Assembly (NCBI GenBank): GCA_016926595.1
Contig: JAFGOG010000174.1
Span: 1 to 31,483 of the forward strand
Source of the DNA: Anaerolineae bacterium
Lineage (GTDB): Bacteria > Chloroflexota > Anaerolineae > JAAYZQ01
Direction: 5' to 3'
Length of the DNA stretch: 31,483 nucleotides
This document shows, piece after piece, positions 8,570-17,368 of this stretch. The notes beneath the pieces were generated by a model. The model was given only the letters and a program-made list of their open reading frames with translations, had not been told where the DNA came from and did no database searches. Made by a program: the position numbers and the translations under genes. Numbering within the stretch: the first letter of the stretch is position 1; the number at the start of each line of letters is the position of its first letter.

Positions 8570-11500
8570 CTACTCCAGGACAATCCGCACCTTGGTGGCA
8601 TCCTTGCCACTCGTCAGCCCGGCCAGGTACGATTCCAGGCGTTTCTTCATCTCCGCGGGCGTGGCCGGTGCCCCACCGGTAAAGAGAGCCGCGCCGAGGT
8701 CTTGTATCCGCACCGGCACCTTGATCAGTCCGGCCAGGGCCTCCTGGAGAGCCTGGATGAACTCGGGGCTCAACTCGACAGGCAGGCTGCGCGCCTCCAG
8801 GAAATCGCGCAACATGGCCTGTGCTTCCACGCTTAACAAGGCCAGGTTCGCCTGCGTGTCTGGATCAGCAAGGTTATCCAGCAGAGCCTGCGTCCAGCTC
8901 GCCAGCAGCCCGTCCATCTGGCTGTCCAGTGTGGCCAGCAGCAGCCCGGCCGCCGTGCCGACAGACTCGGTGGCCGGCCGAAAATGGCAGTGTGGGCAAA
9001 GTGGCGTCGTTTGCAGGTCGGTCTCGGCCAGGGCGAAGCAGCTCGGCAGGCCGGCCAGACGTTCCTTCAAGTCAGCCAGTTGGCCCGCCGGCAGAAGGTC
9101 AATGGCTGCCAGCTTCTCCAGGCGTTCCAACCTGCGGTCGCGCAGCAGCGTCTTTTTCTGACGGTCTTCGTTCGCTCCCAACCGCGCCCGTGTGTGGAGC
9201 TCCATATACTTGACCAGGTAGCCCTGCTTGAGCCTGCTCAAGCGTTGAAGCGTCTGCTGGCGGAACCCTGGGGATTGGCGCTGGGCCGGACTGCCTATCT
9301 GCGCCAGCACCTCGGCCTGCGCATCCTTCACCTGTTGGACCCAGGAATGATCCCCAGGCAGGGCCATCTCGGCCTGTGCGAGATAACCCGCCAACACCCC
9401 AAGGTCGCTCACCAACCCATACAGTGCCAGTACCTCGCTCATAACGTCCATTCCAGCCTGTTGAGCCTTGATCTGGCCCACATCGCAGCGCAAGTTCTTG
9501 AGCTTGCCGGGGGAATTTAGCGTCTGGAGGGATTCCAGAAAGGCCTGGGTGCCCTCCATACGGACACCGTATTCCCCCTGTTCGGTCTCGCCCAGCAGGT
9601 TCCGTCCCCAGAAGGGAAGCCCACTCAGGACAACCTGGCGAGCCTGGACCAACCGGCCCACCGCCTGCGCAATCGCCGACTGAAGGGTCTGCACAGGTTC
9701 ATCCTTGCCCTGCGCCACCAGTTGGGCCATTCCTGGTGCCAGCCCCAGGAGTTCGAAGAGGGCTTGCAGGGCCGGCAGGTTCCAATCCTTCGGCTTTTCG
9801 ATATGCTTGAAGCGGAGCAAATCGTCCCAGGACACGTTTGCCAGATCATCCAGGTTGCCGGCATCCACCTTTCTGCCAGGAAGGGCCAGTACCGCCTCCC
9901 CGCCATACACCATTGCGACCAGCAGAACGACGCCCCATTCGGGTTCCAGCCGGTATTGCTGCGGAGCCATGTACTCCAGCCCCTGCACATCCTGGAATAT
10001 CTCGCTGCGGTTCAGCACCTGCCCCTGCCCCTTTCTGCCGAGCAAGTCGGAGAGGTACTGGACGTAGCGAGAGTGTGCCGGGGCCAGACGGTCCCCGTCG
10101 AGCAATTCCAGAGCGTCCAGCACGGCCGTAGCCTGCTGGGTCTTGGTCACTCCCCTGATCCACCGTAGGGAGTCTTGGGCTGCCTGAGGCATATTGGCCC
10201 GGGTGATCAGCACGGAGAAGGTTGGATAGGCAGGGGCCTGATCAGCGAAGTGGGCAGCCAAGCAAACCGAACTCGCAGCATTCACAATGTCGCGGACATT
10301 GGTCACCGCACTGCTCATGAGGGGAACTCTCCCCGGCCGTCGAGCCTCCTTGACCCACTCCAGGAACGGCCTGCTTCTCCCTGCGCAGCCTACGTCATAG
10401 GCCGTGGTCATATGCTCCTGGAACCACTTGACCAGTGCTGTCAAGAACGCCGCTGCCTTGCTTTCGTACGTGGTCTTTGCCTGGCCGGAAGCGGTCGCCG
10501 CCAGATCCAACGCTGCCGCATAGTGGTTCAGGGCCAGGGAAAAGGTATCATCTATCCCCGTAAGCCTGAAGAAGACCTCGTCAGATCGCTTCTCGTCCTG
10601 GAAGAAGGGCGGGTCGTGAGGCTGGACAAAGTACAGGTAAAAGTCCCGCGGTGGCTGAGCCGTGGAGCGTTCGTTCGGCGTGCCAAAGAACATGTAGCCG
10701 GCCCGGGCGGCCCGCCGCTCCAGCCACTCCAACTCATACTCCCAGGCCAGGTGCGTGCCGGGGTAGTACTGATCGGTACGCTCGAGTATCTTGGCCAGGG
10801 CGTTGAAGTAGGCCCGGTTCAGTTGTTCCTCATCCAGGCTCTCGGCCCGTCGGTCAATCAGCGCATCATAGTCCACATCTTTCGCCGGGTCAAGATAGTA
10901 CTGTCCGCTGTCGGGTGCCCTGGAGATAAACTGCCCGTTGACGGTGCGCATGATCTCCCGCAGCACAGTATCGACCTGCGTTAGGAGGTCGGCTGCCGGC
11001 TCACCGCCCAGATCCTCAAGGCCCGGCTGATACAGGCAGAGCTGATCGCGCAGTTCCCCGGCGGTGGGGCCCAAGGGTGCATAGATGTCCCCTGTCGTCA
11101 GACGGTGAACCGAGAGCGCATGGACGATCCGCAGGGCCATCGGCCGGTAGGCCGGCCGGGAAGAAGCCTGCTGGACGCGCGCTTCGAGCACCTGGCTGCA
11201 GTCAATCACCTTGCGGATCTCGGGCACGGCGCGAAACGCCGTGTTCTGCCGCAGCGTGTCCCAGTAGCTATCATAGGCGAGCAGTCCGGGCTGCTCGGCA
11301 GGAATCTCCACGTCAAGCATCTGGCGCATCGCACGGGAGAGCGTCTTGAGCACCTCGCGCTTTTCGACTGCCGTAATGCGCTCGAACGTATCGATGTAGT
11401 CCGGATGGACGGGAAAGAGCCGGACATACTCGTCCATGCGCTCGTTCATATCCCCATAGAAGCGGGCCAGAGGCCGCAGGTGCTCGCGGATGCGCACCTG

Positions 11501-12298
11501 CTGTTCGGCCGTCTTTTTCAGCAGCCGTTCTGCGACAACGAATTTCACATCCCTGCGGGCTATTGGAACCTGCTCGAAGCGGTCTTTGACCCGCCGAATC
11601 GTCTCGGCAACAAAGGAGAAACGTGGATTGTCAAACAACATCTCCTGCACGCCAGCGATGAAGCGGAAGCGCAGGTCGCGGCAAACCTCGCCGATCTCGC
11701 GTAGAAAGCTCAGGTCCAGGATCAACTCCTGATCGCGACGTGTGCGGAGGTAATCAAGCAACTCATCCACGACGAGGAGGAGGCCGTGGTCCGGGTACTG
11801 ACAATGGAAAGCAGCCATCATCTCCTCAAAGGCCGGCTTGTTGCTGCTGACCTGGTCCGCCGTCGGAAAGGTATAGCTGACCCCCATATCGGCCAGGTGT
11901 TCCTCGAGTTCCGCAGCCACTATAGCGCCGAGCGGCATTGTGGTAGCACCAATCTCGGCGCGGACTACCTTGAACTTGCCGGCGATCGCAGCCGCCTCTT
12001 CGGCCACGCGCGGGTTGCTCAAGACAGCGGTCAGCTCAGCATATTCGGCGATGCCGGAGATGACCGACATCAGGTGGGACTTGCCGGTACCATAGTTTCC
12101 CACGACGAGCAGGCCCTTGTTGTCAGCGGGATGCTCAAACTGAAGCTGTGGAAACACGACACCGGTCAGCCGATCGGCCATCTCATCCGATATCACGTAG
12201 GTGGCCACCAGTTGCCGGGCCGCTGCCATCTGGTCCGCATCCCGCAGTTGCACCACGGTCTCAATGGGCTGAAACTGAACCAGGTCGCGGTATTTCAT
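8570..12298 (-). CDS. brxC: BREX large ATPase BrxC (DUF6079 / PglY-like)
   Basis: A 1242-residue protein of the size normal for BrxC. An AAA-type ATPase core lies at the N-terminus: Walker [10 protein letters not shown] at 67-75 and Walker [13 protein letters not shown] at 173-184, followed by [19 protein letters not shown]. The opening [18 protein letters not shown] is characteristic of the DUF6079 family. The long middle and C-terminal parts are helical, and near the end there is a cysteine cluster with a CPHCHFRP motif (about residue 1075) that may bind zinc. BrxC is a conserved BREX component thought to couple ATP hydrolysis to the modification and exclusion complex. ATG at 12298 lies only 2 bases past the brxF stop codon, with AAGGGGA upstream as ribosome binding site, so both are on one transcript. 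Confidence 0.88.
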   Translation of the reverse strand: MKYRDLVQFQPIETVVQLRDADQMAAARQLVATYVISDEMADRLTGVVFPQLQFEHPADNKGLLVVGNYGTGKSHLMSVISGIAEYAELTAVLSNPRVAEEAAAIAGKFKVVRAEIGATTMPLGAIVAAELEEHLADMGVSYTFPTADQVSSNKPAFEEMMAAFHCQYPDHGLLLVVDELLDYLRTRRDQELILDLSFLREIGEVCRDLRFRFIAGVQEMLFDNPRFSFVAETIRRVKDRFEQVPIARRDVKFVVAERLLKKTAEQQVRIREHLRPLARFYGDMNERMDEYVRLFPVHPDYIDTFERITAVEKREVLKTLSRAMRQMLDVEIPAEQPGLLAYDSYWDTLRQNTAFRAVPEIRKVIDCSQVLEARVQQASSRPAYRPMALRIVHALSVHRLTTGDIYAPLGPTAGELRDQLCLYQPGLEDLGGEPAADLLTQVDTVLREIMRTVNGQFISRAPDSGQYYLDPAKDVDYDALIDRRAESLDEEQLNRAYFNALAKILERTDQYYPGTHLAWEYELEWLERRAARAGYMFFGTPNERSTAQPPRDFYLYFVQPHDPPFFQDEKRSDEVFFRLTGIDDTFSLALNHYAAALDLAATASGQAKTTYESKAAAFLTALVKWFQEHMTTAYDVGCAGRSRPFLEWVKEARRPGRVPLMSSAVTNVRDIVNAASSVCLAAHFADQAPAYPTFSVLITRANMPQAAQDSLRWIRGVTKTQQATAVLDALELLDGDRLAPAHSRYVQYLSDLLGRKGQGQVLNRSEIFQDVQGLEYMAPQQYRLEPEWGVVLLVAMVYGGEAVLALPGRKVDAGNLDDLANVSWDDLLRFKHIEKPKDWNLPALQALFELLGLAPGMAQLVAQGKDEPVQTLQSAIAQAVGRLVQARQVVLSGLPFWGRNLLGETEQGEYGVRMEGTQAFLESLQTLNSPGKLKNLRCDVGQIKAQQAGMDVMSEVLALYGLVSDLGVLAGYLAQAEMALPGDHSWVQQVKDAQAEVLAQIGSPAQRQSPGFRQQTLQRLSRLKQGYLVKYMELHTRARLGANEDRQKKTLLRDRRLERLEKLAAIDLLPAGQLADLKERLAGLPSCFALAETDLQTTPLCPHCHFRPATESVGTAAGLLLATLDSQMDGLLASWTQALLDNLADPDTQANLALLSVEAQAMLRDFLEARSLPVELSPEFIQALQEALAGLIKVPVRIQDLGAALFTGGAPATPAEMKKRLESYLAGLTSGKDATKVRIVLE

Positions 12299-12300
12299 TG

Positions 12301-12777
12301 TCAGATTCCCCTTTCCAGGCTCACCACCAAGAGGTCTTGAATGGGATAGCGACGGTACTCAGGGTGTCCCGGTACCGCGTAAATGAGGTGTCCGCGGTCG
12401 ATTGTGCCATTCCAGGCAGCCACCACAGTGCGGTTGCGAGACACGGACTGCAGCAAGCGGAGCGGATCCTGTTTGAGCGCAGCATCAAAGAGGATCTCGA
12501 TGTTGTCGAGGAGCACCAGGGAAACGTCGTCTCCGGTCGCAATGTCGCCCAGTATTCCGGGCAGGTCCAGGGTGCGTCGGCGTTCGGTCAGACCCAGCAA
12601 TCGGCGGCTGAGTTCCAGGTTCACGTTCACATAGGGAGCCCCGGTGCGCCTGGCCACCTCCTGCAGCACGGCGGTCTTGGCATGTCCGGAGGGCGCCACG
12701 ACCAGGAGCAGCCGATAGTAGAGCTCTGCCGCCTGATCAATCTGCGCAATAATCTGATCCGTAAACGGCTCGTTCAT
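12301..12777 (-). CDS. brxF: BREX type 3 P-loop-like protein BrxF
   Basis: First gene of the operon. I choose ATG at 12777 (158 residues, [12 protein letters not shown]...) because AGGG precedes it and a GTG at 12852 would have no ribosome binding site and almost no leader. The text [20 protein letters not shown] at 18-37 is the BrxF-type nucleotide-binding start, [14 protein letters not shown] near 85-98 is a Walker B, and the C-terminus has [19 protein letters not shown], which fits the family end. The Walker A is degenerate: APSGHAKT lacks both consensus glycines (GxxxxGKT) while keeping Lys34 and Thr35, so ATP binding may be weak. BrxF marks type 3 BREX and always travels with BrxC. Two bases separate its stop from the brxC start codon. 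Confidence 0.78.
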   Translation of the reverse strand: MNEPFTDQIIAQIDQAAELYYRLLLVVAPSGHAKTAVLQEVARRTGAPYVNVNLELSRRLLGLTERRRTLDLPGILGDIATGDDVSLVLLDNIEILFDAALKQDPLRLLQSVSRNRTVVAAWNGTIDRGHLIYAVPGHPEYRRYPIQDLLVVSLERGI

Positions 12778-12828
12778 TGGAAGCCCTTGGCATGTCACAG
12801 ATTGTCTCACGAGCGAATAACCTATCGC

Positions 12829-12855
12829 GGTGTGGACCGTCTTCTCGTCCACGCC
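12829..12855. repeat. Inverted repeat in the BREX leader
   Basis: GGTGTGGAC at 12829-12837 pairs with GTCCACGCC at 12847-12855 across a 9-base spacer, with one mismatch in nine. It lies just downstream of the candidate BREX promoter, so it could be an operator for a repressor or a hairpin near the 5' end of the brxF mRNA. No T-run follows, so a terminator is unlikely. Confidence 0.5.
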
Positions 12856-12874
12856 GTGCTTCGGCTACGTGCTT

Positions 12875-12903
12875 ATCTTACCACATTTTCGGCCGAGTGT
12901 CAT
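12875..12903 (-). promoter_or_regulatory. Candidate sigma-70 promoter of the BREX operon
   Basis: On the minus strand ATGACA (-35, five of six to consensus) at 12903-12898 is followed after exactly 17 bases by TAAGAT (-10, four of six) at 12880-12875. Transcription would start near 12868, giving brxF a leader of about 90 bases that contains the inverted repeat at 12829-12855. Confidence 0.45.
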
Positions 12904-12932
12904 CTTGACGTTTCGGCAGAACAACAAACCTG

Positions 12933-12961
12933 TTGAAAAACAAGCCAAAGTAAAGTAGAAT
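12933..12961 (+). promoter_or_regulatory. Candidate sigma-70 promoter of the divergent nuclease genes
   Basis: TTGAAA at 12933-12938 and TAGAAT at 12956-12961 are separated by 17 bases, a near-consensus arrangement in an AT-rich stretch. Transcription would start near 12968, about 35 bases before the ATG at 13003. It points away from the BREX promoter, with only some 30 bases between the two -35 boxes, so one regulator could control both arms. Confidence 0.55.
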
Positions 12962-13002
12962 GGAGCTGTACCGGGTTTGATGGCAGGCAAGTGAGGACCA
13001 TA

Positions 13003-14268
13003 ATGGATGCCGAGAAAACCTCTGAGCAAAAAATCAGTCTGCACTCCCAGGTGCTGGCGTCCCCTGCATATCAGGAGAGGTGCGAACCACTTTTCGATTT
13101 ATTCCGCCTGAGCCGAGAGGCCAGCAAGGATCCGAAGGCTATTCTCATAATACAGATGGGCTTGGCCGAGGTCCTTATGCAGTTCCAGAGCAAGATGACC
13201 GAATTCAAGCAGACGGGCAATCATCTCGGCGTTGCCGTTGCGAAACGTCTGACCCTGATCACAAAGCAGATTGCTGACTCGCTAGCCTGGCGCGTGCTCG
13301 GATTTGACCGAATTCTGGTACAGCTACTCGCAGAACATGCAAAAACCGGAGCCCTGGACAACAGCCTGGCAGGTGATTTCAGTGTCGCCCAAAACATCGT
13401 GGAGGAACAGGATGCAATTGTGCTGGTCAATGACCTAACCTCTATACTGCGGCATGGAGACCTAACCATAATCGGCGAAGGCGACATTACTCTGGTGGAA
13501 ACCAAATACGGCAGAGCCTCAAAGCGTAACCGCCGGGCCAAACGACAGCGAACCCGCATGGAAGAGCTCCTGGGCTTTCTGAATACAGGCGTCCGCATCC
13601 GAAAAGGGAGACGCGACTTGATCATTAGAGCTGATGTTCCTGTTACGACCTATCATTCCGCTGTTGCAGAGGTGATTTCCCAAGCAAGAAAGAGGGGATA
13701 TCACAGAGTAGATGTCAGCGATGCACTGGTAGTTGAAGGCGTATGGATGAAGAGCGAGGGAAATCCTTCCCCACATGAACGCCCGTTCGCAGGCGTCGAG
13801 CATGTTATACAGTTTCACAATCTATGGTCGTTTGACCGACCAACTCCAAGAACCGCTCCTTATGGGATATTCCCTCTTGATCATCAGAGCTGTTATGCCT
13901 TGATCACTGGGGAAATACTACTCACTGCAACTCTCAACTTCGACCAACTCCAGGTACTCTACGGGCGGTACGGTCTCCAGCTTGACGTCCCTCGACCTAG
14001 CAAGGAGATAATGCAAGCTTACCTTACCGCTTCAGTAGCGGAGCGGAAGCGGCTGAACGTCGGCTCGTTTACCATCAGGAGCCCCAATTGCGAACTTCGG
14101 CTTATGCCAGACCTGTTTGGGCGGATCGGGCTGGAATTCATACAAGAAGAGACAATCCTACAAGCTGATCGCCAACTTGTAAACCTGGTTGAAGCCCAGG
14201 GCATCACTTACGAGACACCTACTCGATTCTACATTGGGTACAAAGATGAAAGCGGTATCTGGGTCTGA
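13003..14268 (+). CDS. PD-(D/E)XK-like nuclease-fold protein, unknown family
   Basis: A 421-residue soluble protein. ATG at 13003 is chosen over the GTG at 12991 because GAGG sits five bases before it. The first 110 residues are helical. The stretch HGDLTIIGEGDITLVETKYG (151-170) has the spacing of a PD-(D/E)XK active site: D161 and E166-T-K168 on adjacent strands. It is followed by a very basic helix (RASKRNRRAKRQRTRMEELL) like the R...RQ helix seen after the ExK strand in several nuclease-like families. The remaining 230 residues match nothing I recognise. A role as a nuclease in defence is inferred from this motif and from its place divergent to the BREX operon and in front of two other nuclease-like genes. 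By eye its G+C is below that of the BREX genes, which suggests separate acquisition. Confidence 0.6.
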   Translation: MDAEKTSEQKISLHSQVLASPAYQERCEPLFDLFRLSREASKDPKAILIIQMGLAEVLMQFQSKMTEFKQTGNHLGVAVAKRLTLITKQIADSLAWRVLGFDRILVQLLAEHAKTGALDNSLAGDFSVAQNIVEEQDAIVLVNDLTSILRHGDLTIIGEGDITLVETKYGRASKRNRRAKRQRTRMEELLGFLNTGVRIRKGRRDLIIRADVPVTTYHSAVAEVISQARKRGYHRVDVSDALVVEGVWMKSEGNPSPHERPFAGVEHVIQFHNLWSFDRPTPRTAPYGIFPLDHQSCYALITGEILLTATLNFDQLQVLYGRYGLQLDVPRPSKEIMQAYLTASVAERKRLNVGSFTIRSPNCELRLMPDLFGRIGLEFIQEETILQADRQLVNLVEAQGITYETPTRFYIGYKDESGIWV

Positions 14269-14408
14269 GCAACACGCCTAATTATCCAGCCAGCACAGCG
14301 ATGGCTGAGCGCAATTAGCGGTCCCGTGCCTTCATCAACCACCACAGAGAGATTCAATGGTTGACCCATAGCACCGCGACCATCGCGCAGTACACACAGG
14401 GTAATCGT

Positions 14409-15407
14409 ATGCCGCCGAGACCAAATCAGCCTCATAGCAAAGGATATGTTAAACGACTCCGCATGTTCGAGTTGTTTTCACGAAACCTGTCTTATGTCAA
14501 AAGACATCCAAGGATAAGGATAAATCCCGATATTGAGGAGAGCTACATTTGCCCGATCTGCTTCAAGCTGTTTACAAGAGCGGCGCTGTCAGATCAGTAT
14601 GCTGACCGCCTTACACTCGAGGATGTCCCTCCAAAGTCACTTGGAGGGAGGGCTCGAGTATTGACCTGCAAAATATGCAATAATCAGGCAGGCACGGAAA
14701 TTGAGAGTCATCTACACCAGAAACTCCGCGCTGACCAGTTTTTCTCTGGGGTGCCTGGCGTTGAGATAGAAACCCGATTCAGGCCTGATTCATCGGTTGA
14801 CCTAACGGCAACGACCCATTTCAGTCCTGAGGGTACCATCGAGATCAACTATGATCCTGCCAGATCTGACCCTGCCCAGATCGATAGGCTGCACGAGCTG
14901 GAGATGGCTGGCACGATATCAAGTATCCAACTCGTTTTCCGGCTTGGCTATCATGCGAATCGACCGCAAGTGGCCCTGTTAAGGATTGGCTATCTGTTGG
15001 CTTTTGCCCAACTGGGATATGGCTTCCTTATAAACGCGAATCTTCGGGTCATCCGTGGTCAGATAGATAATCCAACATCAAAGATATTGCCTAGCTGGGG
15101 AATAATAGGCGCGGGTATTCCGGATGAGGCCCTTGGCGTCAGTGTTATATCGCAACCACCGGAACTACGATCGTTCCTAGTCGTGTTCGATCTCAAAAAC
15201 CTGGAGAAGGAGATGCGATACGGCGTCATTCTCCCAGGTCCGACAGAACCGGGGCTGAATGTCTATCACTACATCGCCGAACTCGAAAAAGCAACCGGTG
15301 GAACCGCGGTCGAACATACAATCCACACTTTGCACCAGGATGACTATCTGAGAGATCCGTCCCTTGCTTTCGCCTCCCACACCCATTGGGACTACTATTG
15401 TCAGTGA
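14409..15407 (+). CDS. HNH-like zinc-motif protein, probable endonuclease or derivative
   Basis: A 332-residue protein. I use ATG at 14409 (AGGG seven bases upstream); an in-frame TTG at 14361 is possible but lacks such a site. Residues 46-100 form a treble-clef-like zinc motif: YICPICFKLF (C48, C51), LTLEDVPPKSLGG (69-80) and LTCKICNNQAG (C87, C90, N91, N92). This is the layout of HNH endonucleases of the CxxC...H..P..LGG...C..CN type, but the position where many members have His reads Asp (E-D-V-P-P), so cutting activity is uncertain. The remaining 230 residues are unassigned and may recognise the target. It follows the PD-(D/E)XK-like gene by 140 bases with no clear separate promoter and precedes the Mrr-like gene by 19 bases, so a three-gene unit is likely. 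Confidence 0.6.
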   Translation: MPPRPNQPHSKGYVKRLRMFELFSRNLSYVKRHPRIRINPDIEESYICPICFKLFTRAALSDQYADRLTLEDVPPKSLGGRARVLTCKICNNQAGTEIESHLHQKLRADQFFSGVPGVEIETRFRPDSSVDLTATTHFSPEGTIEINYDPARSDPAQIDRLHELEMAGTISSIQLVFRLGYHANRPQVALLRIGYLLAFAQLGYGFLINANLRVIRGQIDNPTSKILPSWGIIGAGIPDEALGVSVISQPPELRSFLVVFDLKNLEKEMRYGVILPGPTEPGLNVYHYIAELEKATGGTAVEHTIHTLHQDDYLRDPSLAFASHTHWDYYCQ

Positions 15408-15426
15408 AAGGAGCAGGTCAGTCAGC

Positions 15427-16560
15427 ATGATCAAACGCAGCCATATTCGAAAAAAACGCAAACCTCCTGCGACGTCAACCAGAGCGAAAGGCGACATGGT
15501 CGAGCAGGTAGTGGCAAGCATGCATAGCACTCCTAACGTCAAAGTGGAGACGAATGTCTTCCTCTACGCACAGGATGAGAGTGGCCGGCGGAGGGAGATT
15601 GATGTTCTGGTGTCGAGTCAGGTCGCTGGCTATCCAGTGCATATCGCGATTGAATGCAAGAATGAGAAAAAGCCAACCGGAACGAAGCAGATCGATGAAT
15701 TCATTGGCAAGCTGGAGGACGTGGGCTTGCCAACCCAACTAGGCATCTTTGTGTCGGCAAGTCGATTTACCAAAGACGCGGTGCTCCGTGCGCGGCGGAT
15801 CGGTATTACTACCCTGCTCCTCAAGGACACCACGGCAAGCCTTTCCCCATCCGTTCGACAAGCCTTCCAGTCAATACTGTACCTGTTGCTCTCGATCACA
15901 AGTATTGAGATTAGAAACGACATTCCGGGTCCGGCAGGTGTTGGCGATCTTTTCTTCTTCCGGGATTCACAAGGTGCATTCTGCGGGTCGGTCGGAGACC
16001 TCGTATGGTTGAAGTGGCAACAGGGCGAAATTGCGTCTGAAATTGGACCTTATCAGACTGATCTTTCCCTCCCTGCAGGCTGGCAGCAGGTCATCAATGG
16101 TCAAGTTGCGAACGTCACTGGTATTCATGTAGAAGTGCAGGTTACCGGGCATATGGTCACGTTCCCGGGTTCGGTGCACCAGCACGACCTCGTGCGCACT
16201 TCGGATCATGGGGTTGACAGACAGCAGATTGTAGCTGAGTTCGATTCACCACCAGCGGGCTCGTACCCGGTCTCGACATTCATGACAGAGGAGGACTTTC
16301 TGGCAGCCGGCAGAATGCCGTCTCGCGGGATGCGGCTCACAGTAGGGCGCTTCCGACTTCCTCGTATAAGGTGGATGAAGATGTACTGGCCACCGAGTAA
16401 GAGAGCCCTGCAGAAGCTTGTTATCCTTGCGCAAGAGGCCCTTGAAAAAGGTGAAAAGCTGGATCTAGCCTCATTGCCTCCAGATGATATCGAGGGCTCG
16501 GATCTGAGAGTAGTTTGGGAAGCTATTATACCAGACCATCCACTGGCAGAAGGGTCCTGA
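15427..16560 (+). CDS. Mrr-like restriction endonuclease, PD-(D/E)XK fold
   Basis: A 377-residue protein. The start is ATG at 15427, with AAAGGAG about 12 bases upstream, rather than the in-frame TTG at 15364 that would overlap the previous gene. The N-terminal 160 residues form a restriction-endonuclease domain: GDMVEQVVASMHS (E26), REIDVLVSSQVAGYPVHIAI with D59, and ECKN (E76, K78), then KQIDEFIGKLEDVG. The D-x16-ExK spacing and the helix after it are as in Mrr-type and related type IV enzymes, which cut modified or foreign DNA. The C-terminal 200 residues (mixed strands, no motif recognised) probably read the target or its modification. It ends the plus-strand trio beside BREX. Which modification it reads, and how the host methylation by PglX is tolerated, cannot be told from sequence. 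Confidence 0.72.
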   Translation: MIKRSHIRKKRKPPATSTRAKGDMVEQVVASMHSTPNVKVETNVFLYAQDESGRRREIDVLVSSQVAGYPVHIAIECKNEKKPTGTKQIDEFIGKLEDVGLPTQLGIFVSASRFTKDAVLRARRIGITTLLLKDTTASLSPSVRQAFQSILYLLLSITSIEIRNDIPGPAGVGDLFFFRDSQGAFCGSVGDLVWLKWQQGEIASEIGPYQTDLSLPAGWQQVINGQVANVTGIHVEVQVTGHMVTFPGSVHQHDLVRTSDHGVDRQQIVAEFDSPPAGSYPVSTFMTEEDFLAAGRMPSRGMRLTVGRFRLPRIRWMKMYWPPSKRALQKLVILAQEALEKGEKLDLASLPPDDIEGSDLRVVWEAIIPDHPLAEGS

Positions 16561-16728
16561 GAGCATGAATTCCGGTGGGACAGCCAGTGCGCAGATGGAG
16601 GGAAGAATGAGTCCTACACCAGGTTCAGGAATCGTCTAGTTGTCCGATCATCCCCTGCCGCCAGACATTGAACTGGTGCCACGACGCGTGCGGGGCCGAG
16701 TCCCAAACATCCCTGACCTGGAGGAACG

Positions 16729-16827
16729 ATGAGCGAACGCGTCAACAAGAAGGAGCTATCGCGTCGGGTGAGTCAGAGGCTCACCAGGGATTCGGACACC
16801 GTCAGCAAGATCATCGAAGCCACCTAA
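16729..16827 (+). pseudogene. Truncated HU-family DNA-binding protein
   Basis: ATG at 16729 with GGAGG five bases upstream opens a 32-codon frame, MSERVNKKELSRRVSQRLTR..., ending at TAA 16825-16827. This is the N-terminal helix pair of an HU/IHF-like protein (usually about 90 residues); the arms and saddle that bind DNA are missing. No continuation was found in the other two frames downstream, so it is a cut gene and not a simple frameshift. The preceding 16561-16728 stretch shows no coding signal. Confidence 0.65.
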
Positions 16828-16932
16828 AGCCTTGATCAGCGAGACGTGATGCACCATAGCTCCACTCGAAGAACTTGGACCCAGGCGTCGTGGTACAATA
16901 GGAGCACGAAACGACGTCAGACGGAGGACACG

Positions 16933-17250
16933 ATGGTCAACCCCGCCATCAAGCTGCCGGAAAAAGAGGTGGCCGACTTTTGCCGGCGCTGGCGCAACCC
17001 CTCACTGGCCCTGTTTGGGTCGGTGCTAGGAGAGGACCTTTCCCCCGACAGCGACCTGGATATCCTGGTCACCTTTGACCTCGAAGACTACTGGAGCTTG
17101 CTCAACCACGTGCGGATGGAGCAGGAATTGGCCGCCCTGCTGGGCCGCGAGATCGACCTCTTCACGAAGCGTTCCGTCGAGCGCAGCCACAATCCCATTC
17201 GCCGCCAGCACATCCTGGACACAGCGGAGGTGATCTATGAAGCGCGATGA
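16933..17250 (+). CDS. MNT-domain nucleotidyltransferase (antitoxin of a HEPN/MNT pair)
   Basis: A 105-residue minimal nucleotidyltransferase. ATG at 16933 is preceded by GGAGG. The active-site signature LFGSVLGEDLSPDSDLDILV holds GS at 29-30 and the metal-binding D41 and D43, with a third acidic residue in REIDLFT (D75). In HEPN/MNT toxin-antitoxin modules such proteins neutralise the HEPN RNase, in studied cases by adding AMP to it. The gene overlaps the next frame by 14 bases, the usual arrangement for this pair, but that partner is truncated, so this appears to be an orphan antitoxin. TACAAT at 16894-16899 could be its -10 box; no good -35 was found. Confidence 0.8.
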   Translation: MVNPAIKLPEKEVADFCRRWRNPSLALFGSVLGEDLSPDSDLDILVTFDLEDYWSLLNHVRMEQELAALLGREIDLFTKRSVERSHNPIRRQHILDTAEVIYEAR

Positions 17251-17368
17251 GGCCACCTTGCTAGACATTACTCGCGCGGCCCACTTCGTGCTCAAATTCG
17301 AGGCCGGTCCGGATATCGAGTCACTCTTGCCGGCCCAGCAGTTGCGCCAAGGCCTGCCCCAAAAATGA
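17237..17368 (+). pseudogene. Truncated HEPN (DUF86-like) toxin remnant
   Basis: ATG at 17237 lies inside the 3' end of the nucleotidyltransferase gene. The 43 codons read MKRDEATLLDITRAAHFVLK and then FEAGPDIESLL before going off the family pattern and stopping at TGA 17366-17368. The opening matches the first helix of DUF86/HEPN toxins (usual length about 110-120 residues); the catalytic R-x4-6-H segment is absent, so no RNase can be made. The secreted repeat-protein gene begins 66 bases later, which puts the break at the junction. Confidence 0.65.
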
